A stretch of DNA of 64,000 nucleotides from Sympetrum striolatum (lineage: Eukaryota; Arthropoda; Insecta; Odonata; Libellulidae): NCBI GenBank assembly GCA_947579665.1, contig OX388349.1, positions 76,822,841 to 76,886,840 of the forward strand, read 5' to 3'. The translations under genes and the position numbers were made by a program. Below are positions 38,446 to 50,129 of this stretch, one piece after another (within the stretch, counting starts at the first letter, position 1; each line of letters begins with the position of its first letter). The notes under the pieces are model-generated. The model saw only the letters and a program-made list of their open reading frames with translations. It searched no databases and was not told where the DNA came from.

Positions 38446-39034
38446 CCCTTCCTTGACAGTGCGGGGTACATGGGGACCCCAAAATAGCTAAATTCAATAG
38501 AGAAGTTTTATTTTTAATCACATATGTTTCTTAATCCATGTATTCGTACATCAATGTTTCTTTTATATTACGAAATTGAAATAAATTTGTTTCACAGACT
38601 CATTTCCAAAATATCTTTAGTTTTTGAATGGGGTACCAAAATATCCCGCTCAGCCACTTTTGCTTGGATTGCTATATAGTATGTCATGTTGTGTGATTGT
38701 GGCAATTCAGTCACCCTTTCTTACAGATATTTTTTAATTGATTCTTTAATTATTCCAGTAACAGTAATTATATCACTTTATCATCCCAAATCTAATGTAC
38801 AGGGATGTTTTTGGGTATGCCTGGGTTTACATCATATAATAACCAAAACTCTAATGCTACCTCCAAAAAAAATAAAAGATATTCTCAACAAAATAGTCAA
38901 TACTGTATTTCTAAACATAATTAAAGGTTAAGTAGAATAAAAACAAAAAACAACGTAATATTCGCGAAAAAAGCGGTACCCAAGTACCCCGCACCACTGA
39001 TTTTGGAAGTTTTCAGGGCACATTCAAGGAAAGG
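38446..39034. mobile_element. piggyBac-type non-autonomous element, 589 bp
   Basis: The element is flanked by TTAA on both sides (38442-38445 and 39035-39038). The ends are inverted: CCCTTCCTTGACAGTGCGGGG on the left and, read inward on the reverse strand, CCTTTCCTTGAATGTGCCC on the right, followed further in by GTGGTGCGGGGTAC, the inverse counterpart of the left AGTGCGGGGTAC. TTAA duplication with CCY-starting termini is the signature of the piggyBac superfamily. The 81-codon frame inside (38686-38931) does not look like transposase, so the element depends on a transposase in trans. Confidence 0.8.
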
Positions 39035-39038
39035 TTAA

Positions 39039-42000
39039 AATGTCGTTTTTCATAATACAGATCACCCTCTGCGGTTTCATAGCGTTCATCATTGGTCTTA
39101 GATTAAATTAGGCGATCAAACCCACGATCCGCGTAAATCATTTCTATGCTGTCCAGTTGATTATTCTTTTACGAAGGTTTCATACAGCATCCTATGCTGA
39201 CTTGATAACTATGACAGAATAATAGCAAATATTGATCTCAATCCATACTTGTATGTGATCCACTACCTTTTCTATATATATAATACGAAAGAACAAGTTT
39301 CACTGAGATAAAATAAATTTCAAATTACTACAAGGTGAATTATGGCAAAAAGAGATAATGCGCACCGTTGGGATTAAAAGTTGGAACGACCTTTCTTTGA
39401 AAGGAGCGTTGTTACCGATTCAAAGCAGTTTACAGACAAAAGAAATCGAATTTACTAACCCTAATCAGAGAATGTCCCATCTTTCGGTTACAGAAGCACC
39501 CTCGAGGTATGGATGACAATAAGTAGCTGATAAGATAAAAGGGACAGAAGCGGGTTCCCACTCTAATCGCTTTCATGCCATTGATTTATTGCCGATCGGC
39601 TTGCAAAGGTGGGTAACGTACGAGTTGCCCGAACTTCCCAACTCTCCTTTTGTGCGTTGGTGTCTCCTGTTAAGACTTTGGAACTTCGTTAGATCGAAGA
39701 TTTGCTGCGACTCCCTAATCACATTGAGGTCTATCGCTTTCCTATTCGTTCAATTTTATCCTTCCTCATTCATCCATCGCCAGAAAAATTTTCTAATCAT
39801 TTCCTAATTATTAATTCGCTTTTTTCCTCTCTGAGAAATGAAGATCCCTGTTTAGAATAACCGTCTTTCCCTAGAATAGCTGGACCTCAAAGGATACAAC
39901 TTTGTGTTTGATTGAAATTATCCTAAATTTACAAGGCTTTGCTATGGAAACTTATAAGCAGCCAAAAACTGACAAAGGAAGCTCGGAGTTCCTTACATAG
40001 AATCATCGCGATCATATGTAATCTTTTATTTACCTAGGTGATGTACGTGGCCGAAAAAAAACACAGATTTTTCAAGTATTTTACATATTTTTTCACAAGA
40101 ATTAATAATTAATTCAGTGAATGATACCATGAAAATTTTTGTTTCTGCTAGAACTATTTATTACTGAATAATTAATATCCTAATTTGAGTTAATCAGTGT
40201 TCTTATTTATGTAGATGATTATAATACATTCTGTGATTATAGCGTAAATATCATCAAGGAAGAAGTACATTCTTCAAAACCTTTCATGTAAGCCATGTAT
40301 CCATACTTTAAGTACCAGATCCTCTAACTAAAATACCCGAAGGTAAATTATTAGCAGGATCATATACTAGATTGGAATATAAATAATTAGATCATACCAT
40401 AAGCGAGTAATTAGTGTGAGTGTATATAATCAATAGTATTTCAATGTAAATTTATTTAAAAATTATTTGTTATGGATATTATAAATACTTGGATTTATTA
40501 CTTACCAGACAAAATGTGTTATTGAATACATGATTAGAATTTTTAAAATGTTTAATGGAAGAGATTTATCTGCTCCCCAATAGTGTGAATGGTTAAGTTT
40601 TTTCTTATTTTTAGGGCCTAAGTCTGTTTTTATCGTGCATGTGTAAGGCCAACGACCGTTCAGAAATTCGGTTTATTTCGCAGAATAAATTACCCCGACT
40701 CCAAATACTTCCAGGAAGATGAATCTTCAGGGAATGAATGAAGGGATAAACCTTAACACTATTATTTCTGGCGGATGAGTATGTGCATGAATTTGAATAT
40801 ATACTGTCGGATTTTTTGTTCCGAAAACTCTACGTTTTTGCAAGATAAATTACTTATGCAGTCTCGGGTCCAGGCGCGCCCGCCTTGCCATGGAAATTCC
40901 GCTACATTTCTCATTCCGCAGAATGATACCACTAAGCAATTTTTCCGCCGTTATTATTTTCACAGTGCATTTCTCTTCCGCTGCAGCGAGATTTTCGGGA
41001 TCGGTAATGCATCCTCGAGATTAGAAAAAACAATGGCAACCGCTCTCCAGGTCGTGGCGTCCACGGTCCAGCGGAGATCACGAAGAGTAGTTGAGAGAGA
41101 CGGGTGTTTTATAGTCTCTCTTCCCCAACTCTTCATTCTCTTACTTTTAAAATCTCTCTTCATTTTCGCATTTTCTTCACTCCTTGATAACTCAAACCAT
41201 TTCCCCTCCCAATTATAACGCTTTTCTCAATTATAAACATAAAATAACGACATTTAACGAGCGTGAAGTGCATGTTCACACTGTGGTGGGACTGCAAAAT
41301 CTCGTTGTTTTGGTCTGTTCTTGAAACGTGTTGGATAACCGGAATTCCGCCATGCTTTTATGCTTCGATAAAATAGTAAAATGCGAGTACTAAAACCAGC
41401 ATTACTCTGAGAGAGTTGACGCTTGATATAAAAGCTCTAAAATATATCGGCCAGCAAAACATATACGTTTTCATTTGCGATGCGAATGCGCTTTTGATAT
41501 TGGCGGCAGAATACGACTTTTATCCTCCAGAAATGTGGACAGTGAACCCGTGATGGCAATGTGATGACAAATCGGAACATTTTCATTGTTTAATGCCACA
41601 ATTTAAAGCGGTTGAGAGTGCGAAAAATGGTTTCAGTTGCGAAATAATTGCAAACCTCATTCTCCCTCCTCATAATATTAGCAACCGTACTACATTTATT
41701 ATCCGTCTTAACGAAAAGTTCCAATCGCTTCTTTTTCTCTCAGGGTAAAGTAGTTTCGGTGGTATCGTTAACTGTTTATGGAAGTCCTATAAAGCGATAA
41801 ATGTGCGAAGACCCTGCAATTTCATTGCGACTTCTGAGGCAATTCAGTGGTTTTGCAAAGTATTATCTGGACGATTTTTCTACCAAATTGAGAATGGAGT
41901 AAATAATTTAGTCTGGATGAATTGATGATTATGTCTCTCTATATACTTTAGGGTGGATTTAGTGAAAAAGATTTGATCGTACTAATTATAGCAGGGTGTG

Positions 42001-42269
42001 CTTGATCAGATATTATTATTACTCACATACGTTTCAATTGGAAAACGATCCGGTGGCAACTTCAATACAATTCCATACATGACTATATCTCATTACATCA
42101 TTCATTACATTCCGTCTGACGTAATAACCAGAAATCATTACATTCTAAATAATATCCAACAATCATTAATTGGCAAACCATTTTACATTTATACTTTTAC
42201 ATTCAAAATTCCTAAAAAACATCATTATATTGACTAACAACATAAGGTTACATTTTTAACAACAAACAT
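39039..42269. other. No recognisable gene; one strong acceptor-like site
   Basis: A 147-codon plus-strand frame (40775-41218) in a GC-richer patch is unrecognised. A strong pyrimidine tract with AG (CTTCTTTTTCTCTCAG) ends at 41743 and is followed by GGTAAAG, but no good donor or long open frame follows. Confidence 0.45.
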
Positions 42270-43450
42270 ACTACCCATTTAATAATATCTCAACAACAAT
42301 ATCCCAAACCCCCTTTAATTACATTTTTATAATATTTTATAGCAACTAAGTTTAAAATCTTTAATTGATTTTGGTAAGGCTTAAAAGGCCTCTTCAGGTA
42401 ACATGTTCCATTCCCTTACTCCCCTATTAGAAATGAGTATGTAGCCGTATTCGTCCTTTGTTTTCCCAATTTTTCGAGGCAGTTCTCATCATGATCGCTG
42501 CGCGCAAAATAATTCGGTTTTTCTAATCTATAACTCAATCCCTTCCATGCTTCTAACATTTTCGTTACGCTTTCCTCCCTATTGTGCTGATTTAAGACTT
42601 ACCTAGCTGCTTTCCGTTGCACCTTTTCAATTTTCTTTATGTTAGTTTTGCTGTGCGGATCCCAGACGTTTGTCGTATATTCCAATATTGACCATACTAT
42701 TGTTTTATATCCCATGTCTTTCGCTTCCCTACTAGCTCCCTTTCCTCATCACAATAGAGATTTTTTAACGCTCTAGAGACTACCTAATCATTGTGATTAC
42801 CCAAATCTAAGTTTTTTTGTAAATGTAACCCCTAAGTACTTACACTCTTTCACCCTGGGAACTTTGGCCCCGTTAATCTGTTCTCTTTCCCACCTCCTAT
42901 TCGTGAATTTAATGTGTTTGCTCTTATTTGCATTTATTTCCATTCAATTTTCCGTTGCACACTTATCAACTACTTCAGTATTCCTCTACAATATGCTAAT
43001 ATCATCCTCACCATTAATTTCCCAATAAATTATGAAGTCAACAGCAGATTGACGGATTTTGGACTTTATGAGCTTTGGTAAGTCGTTTTTATACATTAAA
43101 AACAGTAATGGGCCAATCACACATCCTTGAGGTACCCCTGACGTGATGTCATTTTTTTCTGATGTATTTTCGCCATCTTTTACTCTCTGAGACCTACCCG
43201 TAAAAAAAAAACTTTGTAAACACTTTTCAACCCTTGTATCTATCTATTTTTTCTACTTTGGCTGACAACAAATGAGTCGAAACTATGTCAGATGCTTTAC
43301 AAAAATCTACGATAATTCCGTCGAAGTCTTTTTTATGTCTAACGCGTCTGAAATACCTTGACATAATCCAACGATAATGCTGCGATTTGCAGGAATATCC
43401 TTTCCTGAAATCATCTTGATTTGTTGTTGATATTGAATTGCTCAAGAAAT
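42270..43450 (-). mobile_element. LINE relic (Jockey/CR1-like), reverse transcriptase palm to C-terminus
   Basis: Minus-strand translation gives, in order, DDFRKGYSCKSQ and KKDFDGIIVDFCKASDIVST (near 43430-43260), then [20 protein letters not shown] and [20 protein letters not shown] (43140-43000), KFTNRRWEREQINGAKVPRV and KEC (about 42905-42840), ILEYTTNVWDPHSKTNIKKI (about 42690-42630), KVQRKAAR, and SNRGVREWNMLPEEAF near 42400. These are reverse transcriptase blocks 4-7 and the C-terminal region. The catalytic F-A-D-D box is degraded to S-A-V-D, and frameshifts occur near the A-rich run at 43200 and elsewhere, so it is inactive. The copy is 5'-truncated: endonuclease and ORF1 are missing. 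Confidence 0.88.
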
Positions 43451-43455
43451 AAATC

Positions 43456-45954
43456 GAACATAAAATGCCAAAGGATACGAAAACAAAAAGATTTGAGATG
43501 GGAGGGAGAAAATAGTGTTTAAAATTAAAGAGATTAACACTATATTTATAGAAAATTTACCGACTAAAAGGCCCATGATGGAAGGATATAATTGTCGTCA
43601 ATTTTCGATCTTATAATCTTTAGAATCTTTAATTTTATATCAGATATTTGCTATGTACTATAGTCAGTAATAGTGTTTCTTTTCCATTGATTGGGTGAAT
43701 TTTCTATTTCCATTTCATTTTATTTTAAACATGCTTTTATTCTCCTTAGAGGGTATTTTTATCGTATGTTACTTTTTTAGTATTGCATTCTTACCACGTG
43801 TTTTCTATTCATAACGTATGCATTTTATTTTAAATTTTCTCTGTTACAGTGTAGATAAACGTCTTTATTGATACCACCATATAACTTACTTTCAAATAAT
43901 CAGTTCTAATAAATATAATCATCACTGGATATTCGCAGAAAATTTACAATCCTTTGTATTCCTTTCAAGCAAATACCTTCATTAGTTTCACTTGGTTTTA
44001 ATCCCGAAATACCGTAATTTTGTTTCAGTTAGTTATTTTAAGGACAATTGTAATGTGTTGTATGGGAGTAGAGATCTCAATTTAAATCGCAATTGATTTA
44101 TTTCCACTTTTGCTTTTGGAATGAAAATTGAACTCTTTACAATCAGTCATCAAATACCCCTTTCTCCTGGAGGACGCTCAGTGCAGAGACCCAACTGGTG
44201 AGTGAGGGTGTGCATCTCCTTTAAGTGCTGTTTGAAATTAGGAGACCCCATTTGTGACCGTGAAGGAGGCTTTTGTGAGGGAGCTTACATTGACGTGCGT
44301 CATCTCGGAGGAATGCATACGTCACGGATTCTGTCTTGCGGAATTTAGGTTGCGTTTGGATCTCATCTTTGAGCATCCCATGCAGCTTCCCTTTGAGTAT
44401 CTCTGGAGCTAAATAATCGTGATGAAATAATAACGGAGAGCTCTGTGTGTATATTTTATGAGGCGCTCGAGCGTAAAATGTAGGAAAATGACGAAGAAGA
44501 TTGCAAGAACGAGGAATGAAGAGATTACATTTAATGCATGCATTAAAATATTCTGCGAATGTAGGACAATGTTTCTAAGGCATTGGAGCGCGAAATGCTT
44601 CCTCACAAAGGGTTTTGAATGGAAATGGAGTCAGAACGGATGAAGAAAATTAGAACACGTCAATAAATTCATAATAACAATTCTCACAATTTATGGAATG
44701 ACTATGCGGCGATCTAATGTGACTGGACATAAAACATAGACATTTTTCTAGCTCCTCTGTTTTTCACGTGCTGCCAGGGAGCATAGGAATGTGTTTAATG
44801 ATTTTTTTTGCTTCAGCTAGAGTTTTCTTTCGAAAAAAGTAGGTTTTGCTTTGCTGATACTCAATATCACTAAAATGAGAGAAATAGTTACATATGGTTG
44901 ATGACAGACTCAACTTCATGCATTTGAAATAGCAGTAGCTACGATAAACAAATGATTTCAACTTTATTAGTTAATGTTTTTATGCTACATCCTTAATTTA
45001 AATATCATCATGTATGGATATGCTAAATTTAGATTTAATAAATATTATTTCTTGGAGTTATGATGGCAACTCCCATTTTTTTATTTAAATAAAACTAAGA
45101 AATAACCAAAGCAATGCCTTCCATTTTCTTACATTTTATGAAAAACAACTCAAATTTAGCATGAATTATATCTTGAGTGTATGTCCCGTGAAAAAATTTC
45201 AGTTTTTTCACTTCGTATATTAAACCAAAAAGTTCTTGTCGACAAAACGTAAACTCTCTATGTATAATTACGGCAGCTAAACATAAAGGATAGGAATATA
45301 TTTAAAGATTAAGGGTATAAATGAAATATCTTGCTAAATATTGATTATATAAGTGGTTTATACACTGATGTTTTATGAATTCACTTCTTTTTTCACCTCT
45401 CTTATTATTAAGTTCATGTCTTGCTTTTTTATTTTTTATTTTTAGAGATTTTAAGGTTCGTGGAAATTATCATCTACGTAAAATTACGACGTCAGTAAGG
45501 GAAAAATAAATTTGGAATAAAATTAAAATGGTACGTTTATCTCAGAATATTTACTTTGCTCATTATCAGTAACGCTAAATTAGTTATAAGAGTGTTTAAT
45601 ATAAAAAGGGTAAATTTTTATTCAGAATCAGGCAAACGAATCTTTCAGCATAAATTACACGCACTCAAAATATATTTTAATGCTTTTGCTTTTATTTCGC
45701 GAAAATTTAAATCATATTCTTAAAAAATAACAAAAAATGGGTTTTTACAGAAAAAAGATTACCATTTATTATTATTTTATTAAATCTGTGAACATGAATC
45801 ATGTTTGTACTCAGTATTTTGGTCAAAATCTCAGTTTCCATTTTTTTAAAGTAATTCCAAAAAAAACTGATTTATTTAATCTTAAACTCTTTGGTAGAAT
45901 TCATGAATACCTCTTGTGCAAGGATATTGTAATCATTCTCTAATGAAGAGGTAG
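43456..45954. other. No recognisable gene
   Basis: AT-rich spacer. A donor-like CAACTG/GTGAGTGAG at 44195/44196 (plus) lies in a GC-richer patch (44160-44400) with no partner site or open frame that I can support. Confidence 0.5.
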
Positions 45955-46270
45955 TCTAATGCATTGGGCAGTACTTGATCCATTGCATGGTAATGGGCGC
46001 CGACAAGCCCTTTGTCCACTCAGCAGGGGGAGTGGCGAAAAGCAGCTGACCGCCCTAGGATAGCCGATCGCCTTAATTATCCTAATGAGCACCTGAGGAG
46101 GTGAACTGGTTTTTATGGGGTGTCCAGGGTGCAGGGAATGAGCGACGGGGGAGTTGTGGTCCCAAATCAGATTAGTGCTAGGGCCCTCCTCGGGAGGCGA
46201 AACTACAGGAAGCGACGATTCTTGCGGTGAAAGCGGAAAAAGAGCAATGATTAATGTTTTTGTCGTGCTT
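45955..46270. other. GC-rich insert, probably a transposon remnant
   Basis: About 300 bases with sharply higher GC than both flanks. They contain purine-rich G blocks (CAGCAGGGGGAGTGGCG, GAGCGACGGGGGAG, CTCCTCGGGAGGCG), a composition more like a LINE 5' leader or retroelement than local DNA. Open frames run on both strands (45940-46311 minus, 46154-46414 plus) with no recognisable domain. I cannot assign a family. Confidence 0.4.
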
Positions 46271-46414
46271 TCACAACCAGAGTCGTCTCCTTTTTCGCAC
46301 AGCCCTCCCATTTTCGCAATACGTGTTTCTTTCCTTTCTTCCGTTTCCCTAACTTCTTACGAACATTACGCAAGACTCGGCTTTTCTTTCCATAATTTTA
46401 TTTCACCGTTTTAA

Positions 46415-46880
46415 CAATCAATCTCCCTTTAAATTGTTCATTATTATATTCAGTTTTTTCTTTCCTCACATACTTATCGAGAGAAATCTTTAAGTCCGAT
46501 GTAGCAACATATCCTAGAGCTAACCTAAGATGACCTAAAATATATTATACATGAAAATATTTTTAGTTATATTTATTTCTAGAAAGACATAAAAATGATT
46601 GACTGAGTTCCGATCACTTGATAAAAAGGTGAATATTTTTTCGTCAATATCCATTCTTATTGAGACAATGCTCTCAGTGTCCATCAAGCGTGAAGCTCAG
46701 TATAGAAAGTAAAATAACGAGTATGATTGAAAGGGAGAATGCCAGAGATATTTAACTCTCTCTTTACATACTTTCCAAAATACTCTCAGTCGTCCACTTT
46801 GTGATATTCAAAGCATCGTTCATTCAGTGGAAATACACTCTACTTACCCTTCAGCCTAATTCTTTCATATACGGAAAATA
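46415..46880. other. No recognisable gene
   Basis: AT-rich spacer up to the putative LTR boundary. Confidence 0.5.
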
Positions 46881-47029
46881 CCAATTGTTGCAGTATACCC
46901 AATAGAAAGGAAGGCGAACCCACCTTGTCCTCCACCGGTACACGGCATTCGATTATTTTCGTGAAATACCTGTTAGAAAGTCAACAGGGCCAGCGACACA
47001 AACGACCAAATGCGAAATAATGAGAAACA
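46881..47029 (+). repeat. 149-bp direct duplication, copy 1
   Basis: Matches 47179-47327 at every position I could compare except one (GTT versus GAT near the start). The offset between copies is 298 bases and the 149 bases between them are unrelated. Confidence 0.93.
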
Positions 47030-47178
47030 TCTACAAATTAAGGTGCGACTTAGCAACCACGAGGCAAAAATGAAACATTAGACGAAACTACAAAGAATAA
47101 CGTCGGTGAGCCCGAAAATTCGCACTCTAACAGAATTCAACACGAAAGTGAAACAACCAACGCTCCGCTACCAATTCG

Positions 47179-47327
47179 CCAATTGATGCAGTATACCCAA
47201 TAGAAAGGAAGGCGAACCCACCTTGTCCTCCACCGGTACACGGCATTCGATTATTTTCGTGAAATACCTGTTAGAAAGTCAACAGGGCCAGCGACACAAA
47301 CGACCAAATGCGAAATAATGAGAAACA
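47179..47327 (+). repeat. 149-bp direct duplication, copy 2
   Basis: Partner of 46881-47029. Near identity implies a recent duplication or gene conversion, unlike the decayed elements around it. Confidence 0.93.
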
Positions 47328-47824
47328 ATCACTCAGAAAGACCTTTATCAAGGATAATACTCTCAAGCACGATACCACAGAACAATAATACTAAGTAAAT
47401 GTGAACAAGTGAAAAATAACAGATTATTATACACAAATATAATATGGTTCAGTTTGCACAAATAATAATGATATGAACTTAGCCTTTAGAGAGTGTCCCA
47501 CGTAAATTCACAAGGAAAGAAAGAAAGTCTGCCGCCACCGGCGTGGATGGGTAATGTTCAGCGACGCACGCTCTCGGGCGAAAAATGACCTTCTCAGTGG
47601 AGGAGTCCGTGTTTGGAGACGAAGAGGGAAAAACAATGAAGCACAGAAATTCGCAACGAAAGGGGTTCCGCAAATTGGCCAATCACGTTGCTAGAAACTG
47701 TCACAGAACTCCGCCGTGTTAATTAGTCCGATCGCCGACAGTATCACTGCACTGGTCAGTATAAAAGTCGTGTTTTCTAACGGCCCTTCTCCGTTCGGCC
47801 CTTCTGCCTGAGGCCTTTCTGTCT

Positions 47825-47878
47825 GAGCCATTCTGACAGCAACTTGTAAACGAGCCATTCTGACAGCAACTTGTAAAC
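47825..47878 (+). repeat. 27-bp tandem repeat, two copies
   Basis: Two perfect copies of a 27-base unit (starting GAGCCATTCTGACAGC). They are preceded by three diverged copies of a related unit of about 15 bases (CGGCCCTTCTCCGTT, CGGCCCTTCTGCCTG, AGGCCTTTCTGTCTG) from 47781. The short array lies within the putative LTR. Confidence 0.85.
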
Positions 47879-47950
47879 GGGCAACTTAAAAATGGGCAAC
47901 TTACTATGGCCAAATTTCCCTAGAAATTCGTCACATCCACCCCCACTTTT

Positions 47951-50125
47951 AAATTAATCCTCTGGGTTAATTTGAAATGATACTGCATGATTCACAGTTG
48001 AGTGGCACACATTGTTTATTGATCAGGTCGACGAAAATACCAGTTTATAAGACACAGTTCAGTTGCACAATATAGTTTATTGATCATTTCATTCAAATAC
48101 CAGTTCAGACACTGTCCTTTTCCTACTGATTCATCTTTGTTTTTGAATTCAAATAACATAATATACACTTGTGTCTCTTTCACTATAAACCATATTAAAT
48201 CAATTTAAATACTTCTTTAACAAAGACTGTATGCCGCTGAACTGCTAAGTCAAGCAATTGGAATTTTGCGGTCTCCTTTATATTTCAACGAAATCAATGC
48301 TTAGATAATTACTTTGCACACCATAAAGTAAGTGAGCATAAAAAAAAACAATCAGAACACCCTATGACAAACTGATAATACGTCAGAAAAATGAAATTAC
48401 ATATTTAAACTAATTTACAGTTATCTGCAGGGGATAGCATTAAATAGCTTTACAAAATAGTTCATCCTGCGAGATACAATGTAAACCATTAAACCCAGTC
48501 TGGCAAATCATAAGAAAATGCAAATTTCAAACTCAAAATACGTCTTGGCAGGACAGGAAATTAAATGACACTTCCTGCCGAATAGAGTAAATGAAAAGTT
48601 TCACAAAACAAGGCATTTCTTGACATAATTATAACAAAATTGTATGATGATAATATTTACACATGAATAATAATAGTAATGGGTACCCAGTCATATTAAT
48701 AATTACAAAAACACATATATATATATTTATATACAGCTGGTGGAAAACCAGTATTACGCTGAACGCTGGGGCTACGTTCAGAAAGCGAGTCTCCCACAAA
48801 CCCTTTACAATATTATCGTCAAGGCAGCGCAATGACATAAAAAAAACGGCAAATGCCAAAAAAAATCACAGAGGTTAGCTAAGAGGATTTGAGAGAGAAC
48901 TCACATGACCCGGACACCCAATTATTGGCATTATTAGGGTGCCGGCAAACTATGCAGAAAACAACATTTCATTTAATTAAGAATTATTTCTAATTTTATT
49001 AAAAAAATTAGAAACACGAAGAAATTTAATTTGAGAACTAGTGACCAAGAACGGCAGAACAACATCTCAATTGTTTCGGAAGACATATTTGGTGACCCCA
49101 CTCGGCATATAAGCCTGCATGTGGCAGTAAATTCCTCTTCATAAGAAAGAAGCAGACTAAGTGGGAATTTGGGTCGTAAATATCATTCTGTGTATGGTTT
49201 CTTTGCAACGAATTTCAATATTTAGAGATACCACAAGCTTTATGCAAAAGAAAAAACATTCTAAGGACTTCATTCATTAGCTTTCTAATTTTCAAAAGAA
49301 GACGTGTTCTTCATTCAATTCCATATGCATAAGGTCTACTTACCACTGCATAGTTCATGAAAGTTTCGGCAAATATTATAGGTTTTCAGTCTCATAATCT
49401 AGTTGTATTTTCTTGTGATGTGATAGCCTATCTTTCTTTGGTATTAGCTCTGGTCTTTGTAATATGACTGCAGAAATCAACGCATATCCATGGAAGGAGA
49501 ATCAGAATATCTTTTATTAATTTGCTATAAAAATTGCATCATTGGTACATAATTTAAATGTATGCGCTGATCCTGAAATTTCGGAGAGGGGGAAATTTGA
49601 GTTAAAATCTAAATTCTTCAAAAACTTCAGCGAAATATGATTTTTGAAAGCGTTCGACTACTGTTTGGACAATTATATTTTTTGAACTGATTTTAAAACG
49701 TAGTGATTTATACTCGAATGGACGGTAGGTCCTTTTGAAGATAGTTATGCAAATATGTTCTACTAACCACGATTAAAAGATGCTCTCGGCGCAATGCGAA
49801 TTTTCACGAAGGGGGAGAGAGGGATTGGTCCAGCGTACGCATGTTCTGATCATAAAATTATACAGAATTTCAAATATAAAACATTTCGAACGTTATTTTT
49901 GGGAGACTCGAACCCTATAAGAATAAATGTGATCGTGTAAAGTGAAAGGTGTCTTCCTGTTAACATATCTGGCATCCACAAAAACATGCCGCATATTTGG
50001 TGATGTTGAATCGGAATACATCCGTGTAAACCATCAAAAGGGATTCGGTTTTTTGACATTTCGTAACATATTGGAGCTTTAAAAATAGTTAAACTTCTCC
50101 ATTCTCGTTAGGGAAATTTATTTTA
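47951..50125. other. No recognisable gene
   Basis: A partial duplication of CACAGTT.AGT.GCACA.T.T with TTTATTGATCA lies near 47992-48030 and 48053-48090. It would be internal sequence of the putative retrotransposon. Unrecognised frames lie at 48629-48878 (both strands) and 49850-50059 (minus). A short (TA)n lies at about 48716-48734. Confidence 0.45.
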
Positions 50126-50129
50126 TTAA

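Larger units (their letters stand above)
46886..47935 (-). mobile_element. Putative LTR of a retrotransposon, minus orientation (tentative)
   Basis: On the minus strand a purine-rich tract AAAAGTGGGGGTGGA (47936-47950) directly precedes TGTGACGAATTTC, and the block could end ...GGTATACTGCAACA at 46886. That gives TG...CA termini and a polypurine tract placed as at a 3' LTR. The block is GC-richer at 47500-47880 and contains the 149-bp duplication. No second LTR, primer-binding site or polymerase was found, and the sequence on the purine side (47951-48900) has no recognisable retroviral-type domain. The boundary at 46886 is a guess. Confidence 0.3.

Noticed and set aside
42385..42405. CTCTTCAG/GTAACATG as a plus-strand ratchet point
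   Set aside because: It lies within antisense LINE coding sequence and the donor part is weak.
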